Source: JBFMAE01 sp040756085
Lineage (GTDB): Bacteria > Desulfobacterota > BSN033 > UBA1163
NCBI GenBank assembly: GCA_040756085.1
Contig: JBFMAE010000261.1
Span: 1-15,462, forward strand
Length of the DNA stretch: 15,462 bases
Reading direction: 5' to 3'
Numbering within the stretch: position 1 is the first letter of the stretch; every line of letters begins with the position of its first letter. The translations under genes and the position numbers were made by a program. A model generated the notes under the pieces. That model did not search any database and had not been told where the DNA came from. It saw nothing but the letters and a program-made list of their open reading frames with translations. Shown here piece after piece: positions 7,510-13,790 of this stretch.

Positions 7510-8577
7510 TCATTTGACCTGGGCCTTCATCTTTTTCTCAGCCACCTCAATCGCCTTTAAAAATTTGTCGGCCCACATCTTGCCTTCCTCTCCCAATTTC
7601 TCTGAGATGATCTTCTGGGCGCCAGCGATGGCCAACTTCCTGAACTGGGCGAGTTCATCCGCGCTGGGGGTATAGATCTCCATCTTCTTTGCAATCACCG
7701 GCAGGCCCTTGTCCGATGATTCGATAATCCGGTTCAGGCCCCTTCCGGCTATCACAGCGGTTTTGGCGGCATCGAGGACGATCTCCTTTTCCGCTGGGGT
7801 TAATCCCTGAAACCATTTATCGTTCATTACCCAGACATAAGGCGCATAGAGATGATTGGTCAGGGTGATATATTTCTGGACCTCGAAAAATTTTGCCGTA
7901 TTAATAATAGGAACCGGGTTCATCTGGCCATCGACCACTCCTGTTTGAAGGGCCGTATATACTTCCACCCATGCAATGGGAGTGGCTGCACCCCCAAGGG
8001 AGTCGATAATTCCCATATGAAGAGGAATAGACATGGTTCGGATTTTTAATCCTTTCATATCCGCAGGAGTTTTAATGGGTCGCTTGGAATTCGAGATCTG
8101 AAAGAATCCCCCGGATTCACCAAAACCCAAAACTTTAAACCCGGTCTTTTTCCGGATATCCTCAGCCATCTCCAGGCCGAAAGGTCCGTCATAAACTTCA
8201 TAGGCCACTGCATAGGAATTGAAGGCGAACGGAAGGTTGGTGACATCGTAGTTTTTATAAAATTGGGCAATACCTGTTCCTGAGGCGATGTAACTTTGAA
8301 TCACTCCCTGCTGAACCTGCTCCATAGCCTCCCGTTCTTTTCCCAGTACCCCTGCAGGATAGATTTCCACTTTAATGCCCAGATTGGTCCTTGATTCCAC
8401 CATGTTCTTAAATACGGCAGCGATGGGGGCGGTTGGATTTTCAAAAGGCTCCTGAGGATTTAAATGAGCAAGCTTTAGGACTTTGGCAGAAAATGCGTTT
8501 CCAGAAAATATTAACATGACCAGTATGGAAGCAAAGATGGTTAAAATCGTTGAACAAAATAAATTTTTTAACTTCAT
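7510..8577 (-). CDS. dctP: TRAP transporter periplasmic substrate-binding protein (DctP type)
   Basis: A 355-residue secreted protein. The first 31 residues form a Sec signal peptide: lysines, a long hydrophobic core, and SGNAFSA ending near Ala31. The mature part has the DctP fold signatures. GLKIRTMSIP contains Arg180, which normally grips the substrate carboxylate, and YTALQTGVVDGQMNP (207-221) is the classic DctP motif. The ligand is therefore probably an organic acid or zwitterion with a carboxylate. It is the first gene of the run, with a strong AAGGAGGAG four bases before the ATG. It is followed by both permeases and then by the YgeY/YgeW enzymes, which probably process the ligand. Confidence 0.94.
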   Translation of the reverse strand: MKLKNLFCSTILTIFASILVMLIFSGNAFSAKVLKLAHLNPQEPFENPTAPIAAVFKNMVESRTNLGIKVEIYPAGVLGKEREAMEQVQQGVIQSYIASGTGIAQFYKNYDVTNLPFAFNSYAVAYEVYDGPFGLEMAEDIRKKTGFKVLGFGESGGFFQISNSKRPIKTPADMKGLKIRTMSIPLHMGIIDSLGGAATPIAWVEVYTALQTGVVDGQMNPVPIINTAKFFEVQKYITLTNHLYAPYVWVMNDKWFQGLTPAEKEIVLDAAKTAVIAGRGLNRIIESSDKGLPVIAKKMEIYTPSADELAQFRKLAIAGAQKIISEKLGEEGKMWADKFLKAIEVAEKKMKAQVK

Positions 8578-8768
8578 TTTTCTCCTCCTTACTCAAAATT
8601 ATTTTAATAATTTATCCTTTCACTCTTATCAGGAAATAAATTTTCACCTCCTTCCTTGTTGAGTTCAATCCAAAAAGAATAGCATTTGTATTTTCTCCCT
8701 CCTAAATCCTATTAAAACATGTTGATGTTGAAATGATCAACTTGAGAGAGCAGTTTTGCTATTGAAGC
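8578..8768 (-). other. 5' leader of the TRAP operon with stacked ribosome-binding sites
   Basis: About 190 bases separate the predicted transcription start (near 8769) from the dctP ATG. The leader carries three strong Shine-Dalgarno sites on the minus strand: AGGAGGGAG (8703-8695), GGAAGGAGGTGA (about 8654-8643) and AAGGAGGAG just before dctP. The first precedes a six-codon open frame (8685-8665). The second has no well-placed ATG. No known riboswitch was recognised. Confidence 0.5.
8665..8685 (-). CDS. Possible six-residue leader peptide (MLFFLD)
   Basis: ATG CTA TTC TTT TTG GAT TGA follows AGGAGGGAG by nine bases, a good ribosome-binding arrangement. It lies in the leader of the TRAP operon. 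It is too short to be more than a candidate and may be chance or a relic. Confidence 0.25.
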   Translation of the reverse strand: MLFFLD

Positions 8769-8775
8769 AATCTGA

Positions 8776-8804
8776 ATTATAGAAAAATACCCTTCTCATG
8801 CCAA
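8776..8804 (-). promoter_or_regulatory. Sigma-70-type promoter of the TRAP operon
   Basis: On the minus strand TTGGCA (8804-8799) and a perfect TATAAT (8781-8776) are separated by exactly 17 bases. It is the best promoter match in the 8578-8964 gap and would give a leader of about 190 bases before dctP. Confidence 0.7.
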
Positions 8805-8848
8805 TAATAATTTTCTTCGTGAACCTTACCATATTCAACAAATATTTA

Positions 8849-8871
8849 ATTGACAAAAAGTATTTGTCAAT
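8849..8871. promoter_or_regulatory. Palindromic operator-like site upstream of the TRAP promoter
   Basis: Nine-base perfect inverted arms ATTGACAAA (8849-8857) and TTTGTCAAT (8863-8871) flank the five-base centre AAGTA. The centre lies about 90 bases upstream of the predicted start of transcription, a distance typical of an activator site. A dimeric regulator (GntR, LysR or similar) could bind. No regulator gene is adjacent. Confidence 0.5.
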
Positions 8872-8937
8872 AAAAAAATGAGGGGCTGAATCCAAACTTA
8901 CGTCCTGTCCACTTTACCCCATTCTTACCTCCCCTCA
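8872..8937 (-). terminator. Candidate terminator after the aminotransferase operon
   Basis: On the minus strand TGAGGGG (8937-8931) can pair with CCCCTCA (8885-8879), and seven U residues (8878-8872) follow at once. The intervening loop is long (about 45 bases), so the structure is unusual for an intrinsic terminator. It lies between the broken SerK-like gene and the TRAP operon promoter, where an operon end is expected. Confidence 0.4.
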
Positions 8938-8964
8938 AGTAGGAGGGTTAGGGTGATTAATTTC

Positions 8965-9400
8965 CTATTTCAACTTTTCTAGTGGAATGTTGATGACCAT
9001 CTCCATGGCATAGGTGTGTTTTTACTCATTGTTTAAAATGAACATATGTTTCGATACGTTAGAAGGCATCCTTTTCTTTGATAAAGCTCTATGGATCACC
9101 AGCCTTTTTTTATCTCTTCCCCTTCTCACCATCCTAATTACTCTGATATTTGGCGATTGATAATCAACGAGCACAACGGGGATCTTTTTACAACCTATCT
9201 TTTTCAAAGCCTGCAGTCGATGACGACCATCTAATATTACAAAGGCATTTTATCAACAGCAATGGGCATTTTAAGATTTTAAGAACAGCATCGGGCAGAA
9301 TCTCATTATTCAAGGCTTCGAGGGAGTCGGATCTGATCTCTTCGTGCTCCTTCAGGTCATCTATTTTAATCATCAGGGTTTCCCATTTTTTACGTCTCAT
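8965..9400 (-). pseudogene. Broken ParB/SerK-like gene (possible free-serine kinase)
   Basis: Three reading frames together encode one recognisable ParB-fold protein of the SerK/SbnI type. The first frame (from 9400) gives IKIDDLKEHEEI and ILPDAVLK. After a shift a short stretch reads MPIAVDKMPF. After a second shift, from 9240, comes VILDGRHRLQALKKIGCKK and VVLVDYQSPNIRV. DGRHR is the DGxHR phosphate-binding signature of the family, and the HEE near the N-terminus is where SerK has its catalytic Glu. An in-frame TAA at 9022 is followed in the same frame by a plausible C-terminal end, NIPLEKLK, stopping at 8965. Two frameshifts plus one nonsense codon make this a pseudogene unless the sequence has errors. 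It begins 22 bases after the dehydrogenase stop. Assignment to a serine kinase rests on family memory. Confidence 0.7.
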
Positions 9401-9422
9401 GTCTCATTTCCTATTTTAAAAA

Positions 9423-10400
9423 TTAAGATCCAATAACCTCCTGATTCACCAAATTGGGAGGACGTTTTCCGGTAAGCCCTGCTATCAAGTTCTCTGCTGC
9501 CATGGTAGCCATACTAAGACGGGTCTCACGGGAGGCACTTGCAATGTGAGGAGCCAAAACAACATTCTTCATCCCAATGAGCTCAGGTTCGACCTCAGGC
9601 TCTCTTTCATAAACATCCAGCCCTGCTCCGGCAATCTTTCCCTCCTTTAATGCCTGGACTAAAGCCTTCTCATCCACCACAGGACCCCGAGAACTATTAA
9701 GCAAGATCGCTGTGGGTTTCATTAGCCCCAATTCAGCCCTTGAGATATAGTGCGTGGTCTGAGGCGTCAACGGTACATGAAGTGTCACAAAATCTGCCTC
9801 TGCTAGCAAGGTCTTTTTGTCTACAAAACGGGCCCCCAGCTCCTCCTCCAACGATGGAGCAGCTCGAATAACGTCAGTATATAAGATCTGCATCTCAAAT
9901 CCTTTGGCCCGCTTTGCCACGCGCTGTCCGATGCGTCCGAGTCCACAGATGCCAATGACCTTGTGGTGAACATCGTAGCCGAGAAACTCCATGAGTTTCC
10001 AACCTTTCCATTTCAAAGAACGGAAGAATTGATCCGCCTCAACGACTCGCCTTGCGGTAGCAAGAAGCAGTGCCCAGGTGAAGTCTGCCGTGGTATCGTC
10101 TAAAACTCCAGGGGTATTGGTTACCATCACTCCCCGACGGGTACATGCCTCAAGATCAATATTATTATACCCGACAGCGACATTGCAGATGATCTTGAGT
10201 TCAGGACAATAAGAGAGGAGATTATCATCTATTCGATCCGTGAGCAAAATGATCGCTCCCATCTTATCCCGAAGCCTTTGAATCAGAACAGATGGGGAGA
10301 GAGGCGTTTCGCTCTGGTTCCAATCGACCTCGAAATGCTGTCTAACCATAGCCACCACTTCATTAAAGATTTTCTGGCTGATCAAGACCCTTGATTTCAT
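9423..10400 (-). CDS. D-2-hydroxyacid dehydrogenase (glyoxylate/hydroxypyruvate reductase or PGDH-like)
   Basis: A 325-residue cytoplasmic oxidoreductase of the D-isomer-specific 2-hydroxyacid dehydrogenase family, normal length for GyaR/GhrB types. The substrate loop NVAVGYNNID is at 73-82. The dinucleotide fold reads GLGRIG (153-158). Asp176 ends strand beta-2, pointing to NAD(H) rather than NADP(H). The catalytic triad is Arg238 (SSRGPVVDE), Glu267 (EREPEVEP) and His285 (PHIASAS). It has no C-terminal ACT domain, unlike long phosphoglycerate dehydrogenases. It lies 59 bases after the aminotransferase in the glycine-riboswitch operon, so it probably handles the 2-oxo acid that enzyme makes: glyoxylate, hydroxypyruvate or 3-phosphohydroxypyruvate. 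Sequence alone does not choose among these. Confidence 0.9.
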   Translation of the reverse strand: MKSRVLISQKIFNEVVAMVRQHFEVDWNQSETPLSPSVLIQRLRDKMGAIILLTDRIDDNLLSYCPELKIICNVAVGYNNIDLEACTRRGVMVTNTPGVLDDTTADFTWALLLATARRVVEADQFFRSLKWKGWKLMEFLGYDVHHKVIGICGLGRIGQRVAKRAKGFEMQILYTDVIRAAPSLEEELGARFVDKKTLLAEADFVTLHVPLTPQTTHYISRAELGLMKPTAILLNSSRGPVVDEKALVQALKEGKIAGAGLDVYEREPEVEPELIGMKNVVLAPHIASASRETRLSMATMAAENLIAGLTGKRPPNLVNQEVIGS

Positions 10401-10459
10401 AGGATTTGATACTCCACTTTTTTATGATTCACTCATATCGTTCCGCAACCCTAATATTC

Positions 10460-11758
10460 TTAATAAAGATGCTCTCTCTTCTTAAAAAACTGACCGAAAC
10501 CTTTTTTATCTTGAGAGGCTATTGAAAGTCGCCTCAATCCTTCTTTCAAAGAGTCTGTATCCGTGGCAAAGGAGAGCCGCAAATAATGAAAGCTCTCAGC
10601 TCCAATACGACCAAAGGATTTCCGATCCACGGTTGCTACCTGATACTCATATAGCAAAAACATCTGGAAAAGGGTTGAGGGGCTCGTCCTCTGCCTCAGG
10701 TCAGGGGGGAGACTCTGAAATGCCTCTATAATCCCAAGATTCTTGCAAACTTCTTCGATGTTTGGGAAAATATAGAAGGCTCCTTTTGGCTTCAGACACC
10801 GAATCCCCTTGATCCTATTCAAACCATCGATGACAATACCCCTCCGTTCCTGAAACGTATTCACCATGCTGCGAATAGCATTCTGGCTGAGCGGCGACTC
10901 AAGAGCTAAACGAGCACCTTCCTGATTGTAAGGAGGGATACAAGAAAAATAATTGATGTTAAGATTCCTGAAGACCTCGGCCTCTTCAATAGTTGGAAAG
11001 AGGGCCCAACCAATCCGACCTCCGGTCCAGGAAAAACTCTTTGAAGCGCCACTGACCAAGATAGTAATCTTCTCCATGCCTGGACATGAGATGATGCTGT
11101 GGTGTTTACTTCCATCAAATAGGATATGTTCATACACTTCATCGGAGAAGATACGAATATCATCAGAACATCGCCCTCGAATAACTTGAGCTATTTCTCG
11201 AAGTTGTTCTGGAGAAGCCACTCCTCCTGTTGGATTCGATGGGTAGTTGAGAAAGATCATCTTTGTCTTTTCAGTCAGAAGGGGTTGCATATCCTCCCCA
11301 GACAGAGAAAAATTCTTTTCCTCTTTGAGATGGATAGGAACGGGTTTAGCTTCTATGTAATGAATAAACGACTCATAGATAGGGAAACCCGGGCTGGGAT
11401 AGACGATCTCATCTCCTGGATTACAATAGGTTTGTTGACATAAACCGATAGGAGGTTTCGCCCCTGGAAACACGACCACTCGATCAGGGGCCGCCTTAAT
11501 CCCCCGGGTCTCACTGAAGTGTTTAGCAATTGCCTTTCTGAGCGAAGAAATACCCTGAGGGTCACAGTAATGTGTATTGTCCAGATCGATCTGCCTTTTC
11601 ACCTCCTCCTTGATAAATTCTGGAACGGGAAAGTCCGGCTCTCCAAGATTACATTTGATCACTCTTTTCCCCTGTTCCTCGATCGCCCTGATTTTGGGGC
11701 CAATCTTAAAGGCGTTCTCCGTATCGATCAGCCCTACCCTTTTCGCAAACAGCCCCAT
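10460..11758 (-). CDS. Class I/II aminotransferase under glycine riboswitch 2
   Basis: A fold-type-I PLP aminotransferase of 432 residues when started at 11758. That ATG has GGAGGAG only four bases upstream. The longer frame to 11827 begins inside the riboswitch terminator hairpin and is not used. Visible residues are Asn175 in NYPSNPTGG, Asp206 and Tyr209 in SDEVYEH, the PLP lysine Lys240 in SGASKSFSWTGGRIGW with Arg248, and the carboxylate-binding Arg394 in YLRLSFATD. The family includes aspartate, alanine and related aminotransferases. Control by a glycine-sensing leader suggests its amino donor is glycine or a metabolically linked amino acid such as serine or phosphoserine; this is inference. 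The following dehydrogenase would reduce the product. Confidence 0.9.
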   Translation of the reverse strand: MGLFAKRVGLIDTENAFKIGPKIRAIEEQGKRVIKCNLGEPDFPVPEFIKEEVKRQIDLDNTHYCDPQGISSLRKAIAKHFSETRGIKAAPDRVVVFPGAKPPIGLCQQTYCNPGDEIVYPSPGFPIYESFIHYIEAKPVPIHLKEEKNFSLSGEDMQPLLTEKTKMIFLNYPSNPTGGVASPEQLREIAQVIRGRCSDDIRIFSDEVYEHILFDGSKHHSIISCPGMEKITILVSGASKSFSWTGGRIGWALFPTIEEAEVFRNLNINYFSCIPPYNQEGARLALESPLSQNAIRSMVNTFQERRGIVIDGLNRIKGIRCLKPKGAFYIFPNIEEVCKNLGIIEAFQSLPPDLRQRTSPSTLFQMFLLYEYQVATVDRKSFGRIGAESFHYLRLSFATDTDSLKEGLRRLSIASQDKKGFGQFFKKREHLY

Positions 11759-11790
11759 GTTCTCCTCCATCTTCGATACAAAAATTTCCC

Positions 11791-11837
11791 AAAAATAAAA
11801 GGAGGAAGGACAATCGAATCCGACCATCCTCCCTCCT
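11791..11837 (-). terminator. Intrinsic terminator / expression platform of riboswitch 2
   Basis: The arms AGGAGGGAGGA (11837-11827) and TCCTTCCTCCT (11810-11800) form an 11-bp stem with one G-U pair, followed by TTTATTTTT (11799-11791). The first bases of the 5' arm are also the 3' strand of the aptamer-2 closing helix (CAGGA pairing with TCCTG), so glycine binding should block the terminator and switch the operon on. Confidence 0.85.
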
Positions 11838-12040
11838 GTCTCTTAACCTGAGAGATTATCCCTTCAAAGGCTCGGGATTTTTCCCCTTCGGTGTCCGACC
11901 CCTCGGCTATCGCTCAGGGCGGGATCTTTCCAGGATTTAAATAAGTTACAGTCCTTTTGCCTGAGAGTTTCATCCCGAGATCTCGGAACTTGCCCCTTCG
12001 GCGCCCCTCCCCCATGGTTCAGGGTCTCTCCTGTAACCCA
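11835..12040 (-). ncRNA. Tandem glycine riboswitch 2
   Basis: Aptamer 1 (about 12039-11946) carries GGGTTACAGGAGAGACCC, GGCGCCGAAGGGGCAA and CTCTCAGGCAAAAGGACTGTAAC. Aptamer 2 (about 11936-11835) carries CCTGGAAAGATCC, GACACCGAAGGGG and ATAATCTCTCAGG. All conserved core segments are intact in both. It leads directly into the terminator at 11837-11791 and the aminotransferase/dehydrogenase operon. Confidence 0.95.
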
Positions 12041-12043
12041 AAG

Positions 12044-12072
12044 AATCTATCCTAACTAAAAATTTTTGCCAA
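12044..12072 (-). promoter_or_regulatory. Promoter of riboswitch 2
   Basis: TTGGCA (12072-12067) and TAGATT (12049-12044) on the minus strand are 17 bases apart, placing the start of transcription just before the first aptamer. It has the same layout as the promoter before riboswitch 1. Confidence 0.6.
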
Positions 12073-12192
12073 AATTTTACCTTTAGTCATGGCGCCATGT
12101 TCTCCTTCTCACCCTATCCCATGCTCACTCTCCATGAAAGTGTAAGGGTTTTTATAAGTATTTACCACCAGCTCCATGGCTTCATTCCATGG
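12073..12192. other. Intergenic stretch with a 12-bp perfect palindrome
   Basis: Between the end of the membrane-protein gene and promoter 2 there is CATGGCGCCATG (12088-12099), a perfect palindrome, and two copies of GCCATGGA on the minus strand just after the stop codon. No U-tract follows either, so no clear terminator for the upstream operon was found. Only very short open frames are present. Confidence 0.35.
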
Positions 12193-12912
12193 CTAGCCCT
12201 TCTTCGGTACCCATATTCCCTGTTTGAAGAGAATAATAGAAAGAATGGCCAGACTAAACACCATGATGGGAATGAGTGTCCATGTAGGTAGGCCCGACCA
12301 CATCACGAGAGGAATGCCAATGATCATAGCCAAGATGGCGTATTGCGGTGCCCTAAGTGCAAACTGTCCAAAGATGGCCCCCCACAAGCAAGGAAGCAAG
12401 TAGTCGAAGGCTCCTTTGACGCCCTTGGGCAGGAATCCGATGACCACGGTCACGATAATCGCAGCGGCAAGGGTGGCAATGGTAAGGGCCCATTGGGAAG
12501 CGACAATCCCGATCGCCCCGATGATCTCCCCTTCTGAGGAACCTTCTTGCACCCCAGCTACCTCTTGGGAGACCGCTGAGACTGGCAGACGCATATTTGA
12601 GATGTTCCCTGCAAGGAAGGAGATGTAGGTTCCCGCGATGCCCAGAATCAGGAAGTAGGAGATGGGTTCGATAAACCAGTAAGGAGCAGCAATAGCCGCC
12701 GTGGACGCAAAAGCTTTACCAATGGTTGACCACCCCGGCCACACATCAAAGGCAACAAGCAAGTAGAGGGCTGGTAGGAAGATGATCACTGCCTGACCCA
12801 GACTGGTCAACAGTCCAATGAGATGAACCTTCGGACCGTATTCATTTTTTATGATAGCCTCCTTTTCTTCCAAGGGAAGAGGGCTCATGCCATGGTATTT
12901 TTCTTCGTCCAT
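12193..12912 (-). CDS. Multi-spanning membrane protein, partner of the DUF5058-like protein
   Basis: I do not recognise this 239-residue protein by name. It has a charged cytoplasmic-looking N-terminus (about 28 residues) and then roughly six to seven membrane segments: around 31-55, 64-82, 83-103, 130-160, 169-187, 190-206 and 211-229. The ATG at 12912 is chosen because GGAGGTGAG lies four bases before it; an upstream in-frame ATG at 12927 is poorer. It starts 31 bases after the DUF5058-like gene and is in the same operon. Parts resemble that neighbour: LLTSLGQAVIIFLPALYLLVA, and the region 111-150 containing AGVQEG. The two may be distantly related subunits of one transporter. The cargo is unknown; the glycine riboswitch and the M20D hydrolase point to glycine, an N-acyl-glycine or a small peptide. 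Confidence 0.75.
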   Translation of the reverse strand: MDEEKYHGMSPLPLEEKEAIIKNEYGPKVHLIGLLTSLGQAVIIFLPALYLLVAFDVWPGWSTIGKAFASTAAIAAPYWFIEPISYFLILGIAGTYISFLAGNISNMRLPVSAVSQEVAGVQEGSSEGEIIGAIGIVASQWALTIATLAAAIIVTVVIGFLPKGVKGAFDYLLPCLWGAIFGQFALRAPQYAILAMIIGIPLVMWSGLPTWTLIPIMVFSLAILSIILFKQGIWVPKKG

Positions 12913-12943
12913 TTTTCTCACCTCCATCGTATCTGTGGTTTAT

Positions 12944-13672
12944 TTAGGTACGTAATATCTGCGCAACGGCCATACCCACCACAATAGCAATCAGTATAAA
13001 GTATTCTTTCATGATGGGCTTCTTGATTCTATCCGACCAGATCAGCCATCCAATCGCTACGACAAATGCTACAATTGTCCCGATAAAAGGTGGTAGAATC
13101 CCCTTAACGAGTAGAGGTTTGATCCCGTCAGAGATGAGAAGGCGACCAAAAGCTCCTAACATGATGGCTACGGAGATCACTGCCATCTGCTTCGGCTTAC
13201 CCTGCCCCATCAGATCTCTCATTTTGGGTAACCAGCGGGTACATACCCCTCCGATAAGTACCCAAGCCACAGAAGCCGTAGCCATAGCCCAGAGGATGGT
13301 TGCCAAACCGGTGGAATTCATTCCCTCTCTGGTGAGTTTTACGCCTGCTGCTTCTGCACCTGACCTCGCTGCAACCAATTCGAACATAATCGAACCAACG
13401 CCAGCAGATTCCCTTATGAAGGCCACAGCGCCACCCAATGCAATCACGAGTACGGTCATACCGACAAAAATTCCAAGGCAAGGACCAATAGAAGTTATAA
13501 GAGCTGCCTTAACGGCCTCTCTCATCGCCCTATCCTTTAATTTCATTTTCAGACCATATTTGCGGGCCTGCCTGTAAATGAGAATTGTTTGAAGCAACGC
13601 ATTGCCGGCGGTAAGAAAGCCTATAAACCACATGCCAAAACCTGTTGCTTGGTTAAGCCATTCGGGTTCCAT
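12944..13672 (-). CDS. DUF5058-like multi-spanning membrane protein (putative transporter)
   Basis: A 242-residue protein with about six membrane segments: around 11-33, 56-86, 121-144, 163-181, 192-213 and 222-241. Its sequence, especially ALITSIGPCLGIFVGMTVLVIALGG and ELVAARSGAEAAGV, recalls the DUF5058 family, judged from memory and not searched. Such proteins are poorly characterised and are often found beside M20 amidohydrolases. The ATG at 13672 is preferred because GAAAGGAGGTG sits six bases upstream; the longer frame from 13705 lacks a ribosome-binding site. It is the second gene of the riboswitch-3 operon, 118 bases after the amidohydrolase. A role in uptake of the hydrolase's substrate or export of its product is inference. 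Confidence 0.8.
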   Translation of the reverse strand: MEPEWLNQATGFGMWFIGFLTAGNALLQTILIYRQARKYGLKMKLKDRAMREAVKAALITSIGPCLGIFVGMTVLVIALGGAVAFIRESAGVGSIMFELVAARSGAEAAGVKLTREGMNSTGLATILWAMATASVAWVLIGGVCTRWLPKMRDLMGQGKPKQMAVISVAIMLGAFGRLLISDGIKPLLVKGILPPFIGTIVAFVVAIGWLIWSDRIKKPIMKEYFILIAIVVGMAVAQILRT

Positions 13673-13790
13673 CTTAAACACCTCCTTTCGAATTATGCAT
13701 AACATGCAAAGTACCTGTAATGTTTGATTCCTGCCTCACAATAATGCCACTACAATTTCACCTCCTTTCTTAGTTCTCTCTCAGCCTCTA

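Noticed and set aside
11759..11827. N-terminal extension of the aminotransferase frame starting at 11827
   Set aside because: Its ATG lies within the riboswitch terminator stem and lacks a ribosome-binding site; GGAGGAG stands directly before the ATG at 11758, where family homology begins.
12097..12291. 64-codon plus-strand frame at the end of the membrane-protein gene
   Set aside because: There is no ribosome-binding site, it is mostly antisense to a supported gene, and no family is recognised.
13011..13577. 188-codon plus-strand open frame
   Set aside because: It lies antisense inside the DUF5058-like gene, has no ribosome-binding site, and its composition is that of a mirrored membrane-protein frame.
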